Source: Bacteroidales bacterium (GTDB taxonomy: Bacteria > Bacteroidota > Bacteroidia > Bacteroidales > GCA-2748055). From it: a stretch of 34,035 nt of DNA. The stretch is taken from positions 1 to 34,035 of the forward strand of contig JAUUZQ010000036.1 of the NCBI GenBank assembly GCA_030589895.1, given 5' to 3'. How positions within the stretch are numbered: the stretch's first letter is position 1; each line of letters begins with the position of its first letter. Positions 24,544 through 33,543 of the stretch are shown in pieces. A model generated the notes under the pieces. The model was not told the DNA's origin, did no database searches, and saw nothing but the letters and a program-made list of their open reading frames with translations. The position numbers were made by a program, and so were the translations under genes.

Positions 24544-27500
24544 TTATTGTGTCTTAACAAAACTATGAACTTTCGATTGTCCATTTTCATTTCTAACGTT
24601 AAGATAGTAGATTCCTGCTTCATATGATTCCATACTTAACTGAATCTCGGTCTCATTAAGATTATCCATCCTCATCAATACTTTACCTGTAATGTCAACA
24701 AGACTCAGGCTGTTGATTAATGTGGAGCTGCTAATAGTAAGCATATCAGCAACCGGATTAGGATAGATCATTGAATGATCAATACCGTTTAATCCAACAG
24801 ATACATCTGTAATAAGCACGAAATCAGAAATCACGGCAAGACCTTCAAGGTAAGCATCACCGCCAGTAGCAGAGACAGGGATTACCTCAAAGCCAACATA
24901 CTTATCAAGAAGATTAGAGCTGATAGTAATAGTAATGCTCTTCTCTCCAAGTATCTTTAGCTTATCAGATCCTGTTGCATCAGTTGCTTCATACCATTGG
25001 TATAAGCTGGCACCTTCAGCATCACCATCTGCATCAGCGAAAGTATAAGCTCCTGTTAATACCTCATCTGGCATAGCTGTTCCGGAAATTGAAACTGCAG
25101 AAGCTGTTGGTACTTCAGCACCAACTATGTTCTCAACACTCTCTGGTCCAAAGGCTGCAAGTGGCATGCCATTGAATGAAGATATAGTACCGGTTCCGTC
25201 GTATGATAGCAGTACAACCTGACTTTCAGTAATCGCTGTCACAAGATCAAAAGTAACTGTAGTTCCTGAACTGTAAACAGTGTCTATTACCAATGCAGAG
25301 CCATCTGCAGAAAGTGTCCATACATCTGCATCTGTTTTAGAAATTTCCTCTATAGCCATATCGAATTCAGCCATAAGCTTATCGCCTTCGAATGTAGTTA
25401 TAGCAGATACAAACTGAGGAAGTTCGAGTTTCCCTTTATACGCTGCGATAGCATTTTTAGCCTGCAGTATATAGGCATAATAGAACTCTCCATCCGTAGT
25501 TACATCAACTTCACCTATATAACCATCCCACGCCATTGAATTGGATACATACTCTGTTGAATCCACAATCTGGTATGGAGGAGCAGTTATATCAGCAATG
25601 ATTATTCTTGCTCCCAATGGTTCTTTTCTCATAGCCTGGAAAAAGGCTGCCATTGTACGACCCTTGTATTGGAATACATTTGGAGAATTAGATTGAATCT
25701 TGTATGCAGAATAGTCATCAATCTTTTCTATACTTCCAATCTGATTCATATCCTTGTCAAATATTCGAGGAGCTAATCCTTTGCCATCTACCAGAATATT
25801 TGCATCAATACTTGCTGAAAAAGGAACAACTGCCGGAGAAGTCTCCATAGAAGCAAGTCCGTTCAGTGTAAGAATTTCAGCATCAGCAGCTACACCACCG
25901 GTAACAACCCAGCGAACAATATGATTACCACCAGAACGGGCAGCCATAATGATTGCGTTCCCGGATACATCACCTGTAACAGAGAATTTGTCACCCAATC
26001 TCATTGTCTCAGGCAGAGTAACTGTTAACCATTTGACAGGATCTGCCAATTCATCTGTCCATTTATAGATCCAAAAATCTAATGCATCATTAAGAGGAGC
26101 AGCAAGAATTTGTCCGTCGTCTGATACTTCTATATCATTTATAGTATAGATGCCATCTTCTATTCCCACAGTGCTTAACTCTCTGACAAATGAACCATCA
26201 TTTTTATCAATAACAATTACTTTGGTTCCACCGTTGCGACTGGCAATATAAATATGATCAGCACCAATGGCAAATCCACGTTCAGTAGTTGCAGCGGAGT
26301 TAATATAATACGGTACACCACCAGTATTTGAAGCACCTCGCCATAACCTTTCAATACCTTCTGAATGTGTTGAAGCAATAGCTGCAACTGTACTATAATT
26401 TGTCATGACAGCAGTTCCTTCAAGAAGACCTCCTGTTTGTGCAACCGGAGTTATTTCAAAGGCAATGAATTTACCTACTTCAGTTTCTGAAATAAGTAGT
26501 GTTTGTTTTGTGGCACCAGAAATTTCTGACTGGCCTGTACCTGTTGCATCATCAGCTGTGTACCATTTGTAAATGGAAGCACCTTCCGGATCTGCAGCAT
26601 AGTCAGTATAAGTGTATGTTGCGCTCATGAGAATTCCAACTTCCGGAGTTCCGATCATAACAACACCCGTAGCTTCAGGAGCAGCATCGGCAGGTTTCGC
26701 TGCAATCGCTCCGGAGGCAGTACTTACTGCTGTTCCTGTTTCTCCTGCATCTGTTACCGGAGTAACTTCAAAGAGCATATACTTAGCTTCGTCAGCTGCC
26801 AACAACTCATAAGTTAATGAACCACTTGCCACTTCCGTTGCGCCGGTTCCGGCAGCATCATCAGCACGATACCACTTTATCAGTGTAGCTCCTTCTACAT
26901 CGTCATTTATGTCAGCATAGACATATGAGCCTGTAAGTGTTCTGCTTACCTCCTCTATACCAGCGATAGCCAGATTAGAAGCTGTAGGCGGAGTTGCTGC
27001 ATACGGAACTGTAGTTGCAGTAGCAACAGATACAGCTGTGCCTGTTGGACTGTTTCCAGTGGCAGCAACAGGAGTTACTGTGAAAATTATGAATTTCCCA
27101 CCATCATCAGCAACTGGAACATACGTAAGGCTGGCAGTAGCAACACTTATCGCACCTGCTCCTGCTGCATCATCAGCACGGGACCATTCATAAATCGAGC
27201 TACCTTCAATATCACCTTCAACATCGTTGTATGTATATGAAGCTGTTAATGTTTGCCCTATCTCAACAGTTCCTGCAATTGCAAGGTCAGTTGCTACAGG
27301 TGGATTGTCAGTTAGAACTGGTCCAACTAAATTTGATTGCTTTAAATGATTTAGGCTGGAAACAGTTCCAGTCATAGCAGTTGGTATGATAGTGTATGAA
27401 ATATACTTATCAGCATCTGCTGCACTCAGTGAATAAGTTGTCTGATTCGCATTTCCTGTAAGCTCTTCCGGATTAACCAGACCAGCAGCATCATCAGATC

Positions 27501-28662
27501 TGTACCATGCAATAGTTGAGCTTCCTTCAGAATCATTATTTATGTCAACATAAGTATATTGAACTGAAAGATCTTCACCAACTGCAGGAGTTCCTGTAAG
27601 TAGCACATCTATTGCAGTGGGGGCTCCTTCTGTTGCAAGTTCTTTCGTATATCTGTAGGCAGAAAACGAGAATATTGCATATGATCCATCAGGATTAACT
27701 TTAATGCATTCTTCCTGTCCATAGCCGTGTATGCTACTTGCCGGAGATGCTACTCCTGCTATAGATACAATATCAGCAGCTTCAACATCAGAGAAATCAG
27801 CTGCCGCTCCTGTTAAATCAACAATTGTTACATTGCCTGCATTGGAGACCGCTAAATAATCGTTTCCCCCTGCAGTAAATGGTTTTGCACCAGCAGTAGT
27901 TCCTGTAAACAGTGCTGCGTCAATCGCACCAACGATACTTCCACTTCCATCAAACAGAGTTGGATTTTGCAATAAAGAGTTATTATACCAAAAACCACTT
28001 GCAATTGTTGTTCCCAATGCCTGAACATGAGCATGTGTAGCACCATGTCCTGCTACACCTAATCCCATCAATTTCAGATCACCTAAATTACCATTCGTAG
28101 CTTCAAAATAGTATAATGAATCTTCATTATGGAATGGTATAATTATCAAAGCCTCAGTATTGTAATCTCCTGTTACACTAAAGCCCCCTGAAAAATCAAG
28201 TGAATGAGCATATCGTGCTGGAGAATCCACCCATAGTTGTATGGGAGATGCATCCTCATTGGCCCAATAAAAAAGCTTTTCAGGATGAAAACGATTCTGA
28301 GAAGTAATGATTGCGTATATTCCACCTGCATCATCTACTTCGACATCCTTGATACCATACCCCATCTCTGCCAGAGATAAAGGCTCAAGTGTTAAAGTTT
28401 TAATTACAAGACTTGTAGACGCATCCAGTACCATTATTTTATTATCTGCTGCAGTTGCAGCAGCACCATCATTACCTGCTACATAGAGGTGGTTGTTATT
28501 CTCATTATATGCAATACCCCTAAAATTGTAGTGTAATGATCCGGTAGCATTCCATGTAGGATGTAATTCTTTCCAGACCTCAGTTGGCTGGGCTTTTACA
28601 GTCATATTTCCACTAAGAAACAGGACTGAGATAAGCAATAAAAAAGTAGTTTTGATTTTCAT
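24544..28662 (-). CDS. Large DUF4623-type double-propeller protein, Ig repeats, T9SS tail
   Basis: A 1372-residue surface protein. After a signal peptide (to about 24, ending VKA) comes a first propeller-like region (about 28-345). Four tandem Ig-like repeats of about 100 residues follow (near 347, 454, 559 and 657), each with a YTYxDxxxDxEG core, then W-x-R-A-D-D-A-x-G. A second propeller (about 755-1105), DUF4623-like with LGDKFSVTGD, matches the neighbouring 475-aa protein. A Big_5-like domain (about 1106-1183), a fifth Ig-like repeat (about 1184-1285) and a type A T9SS sorting domain (SMIYPNPVADMLTISS) complete it. The protein is markedly Ala/Thr-rich compared with its neighbours. The function is unknown; the layout suggests binding or adhesion. 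Confidence 0.85.
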   Translation of the reverse strand: MKIKTTFLLLISVLFLSGNMTVKAQPTEVWKELHPTWNATGSLHYNFRGIAYNENNNHLYVAGNDGAAATAADNKIMVLDASTSLVIKTLTLEPLSLAEMGYGIKDVEVDDAGGIYAIITSQNRFHPEKLFYWANEDASPIQLWVDSPARYAHSLDFSGGFSVTGDYNTEALIIIPFHNEDSLYYFEATNGNLGDLKLMGLGVAGHGATHAHVQALGTTIASGFWYNNSLLQNPTLFDGSGSIVGAIDAALFTGTTAGAKPFTAGGNDYLAVSNAGNVTIVDLTGAAADFSDVEAADIVSIAGVASPASSIHGYGQEECIKVNPDGSYAIFSFSAYRYTKELATEGAPTAIDVLLTGTPAVGEDLSVQYTYVDINNDSEGSSTIAWYRSDDAAGLVNPEELTGNANQTTYSLSAADADKYISYTIIPTAMTGTVSSLNHLKQSNLVGPVLTDNPPVATDLAIAGTVEIGQTLTASYTYNDVEGDIEGSSIYEWSRADDAAGAGAISVATASLTYVPVADDGGKFIIFTVTPVAATGNSPTGTAVSVATATTVPYAATPPTASNLAIAGIEEVSRTLTGSYVYADINDDVEGATLIKWYRADDAAGTGATEVASGSLTYELLAADEAKYMLFEVTPVTDAGETGTAVSTASGAIAAKPADAAPEATGVVMIGTPEVGILMSATYTYTDYAADPEGASIYKWYTADDATGTGQSEISGATKQTLLISETEVGKFIAFEITPVAQTGGLLEGTAVMTNYSTVAAIASTHSEGIERLWRGASNTGGVPYYINSAATTERGFAIGADHIYIASRNGGTKVIVIDKNDGSFVRELSTVGIEDGIYTINDIEVSDDGQILAAPLNDALDFWIYKWTDELADPVKWLTVTLPETMRLGDKFSVTGDVSGNAIIMAARSGGNHIVRWVVTGGVAADAEILTLNGLASMETSPAVVPFSASIDANILVDGKGLAPRIFDKDMNQIGSIEKIDDYSAYKIQSNSPNVFQYKGRTMAAFFQAMRKEPLGARIIIADITAPPYQIVDSTEYVSNSMAWDGYIGEVDVTTDGEFYYAYILQAKNAIAAYKGKLELPQFVSAITTFEGDKLMAEFDMAIEEISKTDADVWTLSADGSALVIDTVYSSGTTVTFDLVTAITESQVVLLSYDGTGTISSFNGMPLAAFGPESVENIVGAEVPTASAVSISGTAMPDEVLTGAYTFADADGDAEGASLYQWYEATDATGSDKLKILGEKSITITISSNLLDKYVGFEVIPVSATGGDAYLEGLAVISDFVLITDVSVGLNGIDHSMIYPNPVADMLTISSSTLINSLSLVDITGKVLMRMDNLNETEIQLSMESYEAGIYYLNVRNENGQSKVHSFVKTQ

Positions 28663-28689
28663 CTGTTAATAGTTTTAGTTAATAAATAG

Positions 28690-30117
28690 TTATTTAATGA
28701 GTAATTTTCCTGAAGAGATCATATTGTTATATTTTACCTGATAAGTATATGTTCCCTGAGAGAGATTTGATGTATTAATATGTGTTTCCTGTTGACCAGG
28801 ATTTGCTTCATCTGCAGTAATACTCAAAAATCTACCGCTCATATCATATATTTTAATAGCAACAGCTCCTTGCGCATCCTGGGGCAGGGTATATCTGATA
28901 TTGGCAAATTCAGAAGCAGGATTGGGAAATACAGAGATATTGAATTCATTGGTAAAATGAGGTTCTACATCAATTACATAAGGTAATCCGTCGATCCTGT
29001 AACAAGCAATCCCGTTAGATGGGGCACAGACATATACGTAAAGCTTCTCATCAATAATGCCAAATTCAACAGCACCTTCTCCATAGGCATTGTCAAATTT
29101 TGTTCCAAAAGTAGGAGTGAAACCAATAATATCAGCATCTGTTACATTTTCCCCTTGTTTTGTCAGATCAATAATAAAAGCACTTTGATCCCCACTGAAC
29201 ATAACCATATAGAAATTTTCTCCATATTCAATTGTACGTCCGGCTACAGTCGAAGAAGGTAGCTCGCCCGCGGAAATTGCTACCTGACTAAGATTTACAC
29301 CATCAAGTGTGAAAAGTGTTGGTAAAAATCCTTTGCCACTTACATACATCCAATCTGATTTTGAGGGAACGTCCGCAACCGTAATTGACGTTCCTGCAGC
29401 AGAAATATCCTGAAGACTTATAACTGTAGGAGATTCATCCACAACACCGGCACTGACTTTCCAACGAAGAAGCTTGGTGCCTTCACTGGGCCCCGCATAA
29501 ATATATGCCTCTGTTTCCCAGTTGCCAATAACACTGAATTTATCACCTAATCGGTAACCGCCCTCTTTGTAATCAATAATAAGTGCAGGAATACCCTGTT
29601 CCCAGTCCCAGCGGTATACCCGGAAAGCTTTCACTGTTATTACATCATCAGTACCAACTATATCAGGACCTGAAGCCAGGGTCATATTGCAGCCAAAAAT
29701 ACTGCCGTCTTCAGTGGTAGTTACATTGTTAAGTGGATAGCCACCGCCAAACCATGCATCAGATGACGTGATTCCTGTGGTAAGCAGTTGAGAAACTCCG
29801 AAAGCAGGAGCTTCCCCGGTCATGGGGTCCAAAACAAATACATGTGGCTCTCCCTGGTCTGGTACATTGTCCCCGTTTGTATCTTCAGCATGACGACTGG
29901 ATACATATACATGACCAGAATAGTCGCTGTAAACAATCCCCCGTTCTGTACCTGCAAAGGAGTTGTCTCCTCCTGTCTGCTCTGGTTCAGTTCCATCAGT
30001 AAACCAGCTTGGGGCATCAACACCAAAATGTGACCACATTTCAACGAAAGTAACCTGAGCCGAAGAAATACTATGCATTGTTGATGTTAGGAGTAATAGT
30101 AGAATAATTTTTCTCAT
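28690..30117 (-). CDS. DUF4623-type propeller protein with T9SS tail
   Basis: A 475-residue protein, first gene of the leftward string. Signal peptide 1-20 (ISSAQ). The body (about 25-385) has repeated beta-strand units such as RGIVYSDYSGHVYVSSRH, GYRLGDKFSVIGNWETEAYIYAGPS and AVEFGIIDEKLYVYVCAPSNGI, as in DUF4623, a propeller-like family of Bacteroidota without known function. The last 80 residues (FNISVFPNPASEFANIRY ... LSQGTYTYQVKYNN ... GKLLIK) are a type A T9SS sorting domain, so the product is exposed at the surface or released. The LGDKFSV motif and its surroundings recur in the second propeller of the next gene, 27 bp downstream; the two are paralogues. Confidence 0.85.
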   Translation of the reverse strand: MRKIILLLLLTSTMHSISSAQVTFVEMWSHFGVDAPSWFTDGTEPEQTGGDNSFAGTERGIVYSDYSGHVYVSSRHAEDTNGDNVPDQGEPHVFVLDPMTGEAPAFGVSQLLTTGITSSDAWFGGGYPLNNVTTTEDGSIFGCNMTLASGPDIVGTDDVITVKAFRVYRWDWEQGIPALIIDYKEGGYRLGDKFSVIGNWETEAYIYAGPSEGTKLLRWKVSAGVVDESPTVISLQDISAAGTSITVADVPSKSDWMYVSGKGFLPTLFTLDGVNLSQVAISAGELPSSTVAGRTIEYGENFYMVMFSGDQSAFIIDLTKQGENVTDADIIGFTPTFGTKFDNAYGEGAVEFGIIDEKLYVYVCAPSNGIACYRIDGLPYVIDVEPHFTNEFNISVFPNPASEFANIRYTLPQDAQGAVAIKIYDMSGRFLSITADEANPGQQETHINTSNLSQGTYTYQVKYNNMISSGKLLIK

Positions 30118-30529
30118 AATCTGAAGTTTATTGTTATTATTACAAAATCGAATTCCATTTGCATTCTATTTGTCATACAAATTTATATATACACCATTTT
30201 TAGGGTGTAAAATAAAAGGGGGAAGAAAGAATACTCCAACTCTCGTATCCCAAAGTATAATGGGCATAAAGAGCATAAAAGCCTGATAATATTGATATAA
30301 TTGACATCATTCATGAAACAAAAATACATCGATAGAAGATACGAATCCACTGTTTTGATATGTTGTATAGCATGTATTTGTATTATGTATGATGTATGAC
30401 AAATATTTTATTTGGGTGTATCTTAGCGCATAATTAGATGGATTTATTTGTTGTAGAGCAAAGTGATTGGTCTAATATTACTTGTATTATAACATCATTT
30501 TAGATAAATTATATCCAATATTTCTAACT
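30118..30529. promoter_or_regulatory. Divergent intergenic region between the two operons
   Basis: A 412-bp spacer without a credible gene; it must carry promoters for both the DUF4623 string and the second GHL10 unit. For the leftward side, minus-strand TAAATTTG (30185-30178) matches TAnnTTTG, giving a leader of about 55 nt, but no -33 TTTG is seen at normal distance. Next to it is an inverted repeat TACACC/GGTGTA (30190-30195 and 30204-30209). GGGTGTA occurs again at 30414-30420. Five TGTAT motifs occur at 30364, 30373, 30379, 30386 and 30393. Rightward only near matches to the -7 box exist (TTTATTTG at 30407 and 30443). Confidence 0.45.
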
Positions 30530-32032
30530 ATGAGCAGAAAATTATCAATTCTTATATCGACTTGTCTTCTTATGTCATCTTTATTGAGTGCTCAGGATAT
30601 GAAGAGGGAATTCAGAGCTGTATGGGTGGCAACAGTTGTGAATATAGACTGGCCGTCCAGAATTGGACTAAGCAGCGATGAACAGAAAAGAGAGATTATA
30701 TCAATATTGGATAAGCACAAAGAGAACGGGATGAACGCTATCATACTGCAGGTTCGTCCCTCAGCTGATGCATTGTATAAGTCAGATATGGAACCATGGT
30801 CTATGTATTTGTCGGGTACACAAGGTGTTGCCCCGGATCCATATTATGACCCACTCGATTTTTGGACAAGTGAATGCCATTTGCGTGGAATGGAGTTGCA
30901 CGCCTGGTTTAATCCTTACAGAATTAAGCAAGATTTAATGGATAGCCTTGACAGTAAACATATATTAAACCAGCATCCTGACTGGGCCTGGGAATATGGC
31001 AATAGAGTGTATTTTGCTCCGGATAATCCTGAAGTATGGCAATTTGTTAAGGACGTGGTAGTAGATGTTGTAAGCAGATATGATATAGATGCTGTACATT
31101 TCGATGATTATTTTTACCCCTATAAAATAGCAGGGCTTGAAATTCCTGATCAGGAAGCATTCCTGGATCATGGGGGTGCATATCTTCCTGATCGCAAAGA
31201 AGAGTGGAGAATACACAATGTCGATACAATTATCCAAATGCTAAGCGTGGCTATTAAGGAGGCAAAACCCTGGGTGAAATTTGGAATTAGTCCCTTTGGA
31301 GTTTGGCGAAATCGTGACCAGGATCCAATCGGATCAGAGACCAAGGCTGGAATAGTGAATTATGATGGCTTGTACGCTGATGTGATAAAGTGGCAGAGAC
31401 TGGGATGGATAGATTATTTAATGCCACAATTGTACTGGCGGGATGATCATCCGGCTGTTGCATATTCAACCCTGGCATATTGGTGGAATGATTTTGGCTA
31501 TGGGCGGTCTCTCTATTTTGGACTGGCTCCCTATAGAATCGATAAAACATCGAAGTATAAGTTGTGGAAAAAGGATAAGTACTTTTTGAAACAAATTGAT
31601 CTTCTTCGTGAAATGGATAATATTGACGGTTTCGGTTTTTTTAGCAGCGTACACTTTTTCAGGGATGATTTGAAAGGATTGAATCACAAGCTGGAAAAGA
31701 AGTATTGTAACAATTTAGCTATAGTTCCAACGATGCCATGGATAGATAATATTGCACCGCAAGCTCCCGGAAATTTAATAAGAGATGGGAATGCTCTCTC
31801 ATGGGAAGCTGCTGCTGCTCATAATGAGATGGATCGTTCTCGTTTTTTTGTTTTGTACTATTACAAAGAGACATCTGATCGCTACCTGAAAGAAGGTGCC
31901 AGAATAATTTCAATATCCGATCAGAATAAAATCGTATTTGAGCAAGGAATAAAAAAGGGAATATACAGGGTATCTGCTCTTGACAGACTAAATAATGAAA
32001 GTCAGCTGAGTGAAATACTAATAGTTAATTAG
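30530..32032 (+). CDS. GHL10 glycosidase, short form without sorting tail
   Basis: A second family 10-like glycosyl hydrolase, 500 residues, paralogue of the 1030-aa protein. Signal peptide 1-21 (SRKLSILISTCLLMSSLLSA). The TIM barrel (about 26-400) keeps the same motifs: FRAVWVATVVNIDWP, ILQVRPSADALY (72-83), HAWFNPYR (124-131), DAVHFDDYF (187-195), FGISPFGVW and YLMPQLYW. A C-terminal Fn3-like domain of about 80 residues (APGNLIRDGNALSWEAA ... YRVSALDRLNNES) follows, and there is no T9SS tail, so the protein is probably periplasmic. DigH-type action on denuded peptidoglycan is inferred. The start is ATG 30530, at the signal peptide. A glycosyltransferase gene follows after 40 bp. Confidence 0.9.
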   Translation: MSRKLSILISTCLLMSSLLSAQDMKREFRAVWVATVVNIDWPSRIGLSSDEQKREIISILDKHKENGMNAIILQVRPSADALYKSDMEPWSMYLSGTQGVAPDPYYDPLDFWTSECHLRGMELHAWFNPYRIKQDLMDSLDSKHILNQHPDWAWEYGNRVYFAPDNPEVWQFVKDVVVDVVSRYDIDAVHFDDYFYPYKIAGLEIPDQEAFLDHGGAYLPDRKEEWRIHNVDTIIQMLSVAIKEAKPWVKFGISPFGVWRNRDQDPIGSETKAGIVNYDGLYADVIKWQRLGWIDYLMPQLYWRDDHPAVAYSTLAYWWNDFGYGRSLYFGLAPYRIDKTSKYKLWKKDKYFLKQIDLLREMDNIDGFGFFSSVHFFRDDLKGLNHKLEKKYCNNLAIVPTMPWIDNIAPQAPGNLIRDGNALSWEAAAAHNEMDRSRFFVLYYYKETSDRYLKEGARIISISDQNKIVFEQGIKKGIYRVSALDRLNNESQLSEILIVN

Positions 32033-32072
32033 CCCGGGAATTAAATCAATTATCACAAATCTTTAAAACTAT

Positions 32073-33527
32073 ATGTCAAAAATCGATTGTTATATTTCTA
32101 CTTACATTTCCAATCAGGATGAACTGATTGGAAATATAGAAAATCATAAATTCATTAATGCTGTGAAAAGAGTTGGCGATACTGAGAGCGCGAACTCCCA
32201 ATCTTATGATATATCCGTTGAATCGTTCTATTCTACAGCTAATCTCAGACAAGTTTCTGAATCTTCCTCGGCTGATTATATTCTTTTGATTACCGGAGAA
32301 TCTGATATTGTATTTGGGGTGAATATGCTGGATCGATTTGTTTCCATTGCTGAATCAACCGGAGCTGCAATTCTTTACTCAGATTACAATGATATTAAAA
32401 ATGGAGATATATTCTCCCATCCGCTTATAGATTATCAGGAGGGGAGCATACGCGATGATTTTAATTTTGGACCCTTGCTATTTTTGAGGACAGATGCTGT
32501 GGAATGGGCTTTTAGTGAGCTGGAGGAAAGTTATAATTATGGTGCTCTCTACCAATTGAGATTAAAAATCAGTCAGAAATTTGAAATTTTTCATATCCCT
32601 GAACTGCTGTATTCTATTCACGAACTTGACTTACGTGCTTCAGGAAAGAAGAGCTTTGATTACCTGAATCCGAAAAACAGGGAAGTTCAAATTGAAATGG
32701 AACAGATTGCTCTTAAACATTTGAAGGAAATTAAGGCTTATCTAAAGCCAAGCTTCACCTCGGTTGACTTTAATTCACAGGACTTTAAAATTGAAGCATC
32801 AGTCATTATTCCTGTTCGCAACAGAGAGAAGACTATTGCTGAAGCTATTGATTCTGTGATTTCTCAGAAGACATCATTTGATTTCAACCTGATTATAGTT
32901 GATAACCATTCAAGTGATCGAACGACAGAGATTATTCGGCAGTATTCAACGCAGCATCCTTATATCATACATATTATACCTGAGCGGAAGGACCTGGGAA
33001 TTGGGGGATGCTGGAATCTTGCTGTTGCAGATGAACTGTGTGGTAAATTTGCAGTGCAACTGGACAGTGACGATCTTTACATGGATGAATCGACATTGGG
33101 TAAAATTGTAGCGCAATTTTATATTGATAATTGCGCTATGGTAATTGCCTCGTATCAAATGACAAATTTTGCCCTGGAGGAGATTCCTCCCGGAATTATA
33201 GATCATAGAGAATGGACAGAGGAGAATGGTAGAAATAATGCATTGCGAATAAATGGATTAGGCGCGCCCAGAGCATTTTATACACCAGTGTTGAGGGATA
33301 TACAAATTCCTAATACAAGTTTTGGAGAGGATTATGCTGTTGGACTTTCAATAAGTAGAAATTATAAGATTGGCAGGATCTATAAGCCATTGTATCTGTG
33401 CAGACGATGGGATGATAATAGTGATGCCTCTTTGAGCGCTGAGGCTGATAACAGACACAATTTCTATAAAGATAATCTACGGACCATTGAGATAAAAGCG
33501 CGTAAAATAATGAATCTAAAAAGCTAA
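32073..33527 (+). CDS. Family 2 glycosyltransferase with an extra N-terminal domain
   Basis: A 484-residue cytosolic protein without signal peptide or clear membrane helix. The C-terminal half (about 242-480) is a GT-A, family 2 domain: ASVIIPVRNREKTIAEAIDSVISQ, FNLIIVDNHSSDRTTEII, GIGGCWNLAVADELCGKFAVQLDSDDLYMDE with the metal-binding DSDD, and later WDDNSDASLS. The N-terminal half looks like a diverged GT-A unit (ADYILLITGESDIVFG, ILYSDYNDIKNG, RDDFNFGPLLFLRTDAV) without a clear DxD motif, so it may be a second, perhaps inactive, domain. Donor and acceptor are unknown. It lies 40 bp after the short GHL10 gene and 16 bp before the DUF4922 gene. Confidence 0.85.
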   Translation: MSKIDCYISTYISNQDELIGNIENHKFINAVKRVGDTESANSQSYDISVESFYSTANLRQVSESSSADYILLITGESDIVFGVNMLDRFVSIAESTGAAILYSDYNDIKNGDIFSHPLIDYQEGSIRDDFNFGPLLFLRTDAVEWAFSELEESYNYGALYQLRLKISQKFEIFHIPELLYSIHELDLRASGKKSFDYLNPKNREVQIEMEQIALKHLKEIKAYLKPSFTSVDFNSQDFKIEASVIIPVRNREKTIAEAIDSVISQKTSFDFNLIIVDNHSSDRTTEIIRQYSTQHPYIIHIIPERKDLGIGGCWNLAVADELCGKFAVQLDSDDLYMDESTLGKIVAQFYIDNCAMVIASYQMTNFALEEIPPGIIDHREWTEENGRNNALRINGLGAPRAFYTPVLRDIQIPNTSFGEDYAVGLSISRNYKIGRIYKPLYLCRRWDDNSDASLSAEADNRHNFYKDNLRTIEIKARKIMNLKS

Positions 33528-33543
33528 TTTTCCTTAATTGAAA

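Noticed and set aside
24544-28662. DNA-level satellite repeat inside the large DUF4623 gene
   Set aside because: The five Ig-like repeats are alike in protein motifs only; their DNA has diverged and the reading frame is intact, so this is old domain duplication rather than a fresh DNA repeat.
30965-31913. Several minus-strand open frames opposite the short GHL10 gene
   Set aside because: All overlap the coding sequence of the motif-rich GHL10 protein, overlap each other, and show Cys/His/Pro-rich shadow composition.
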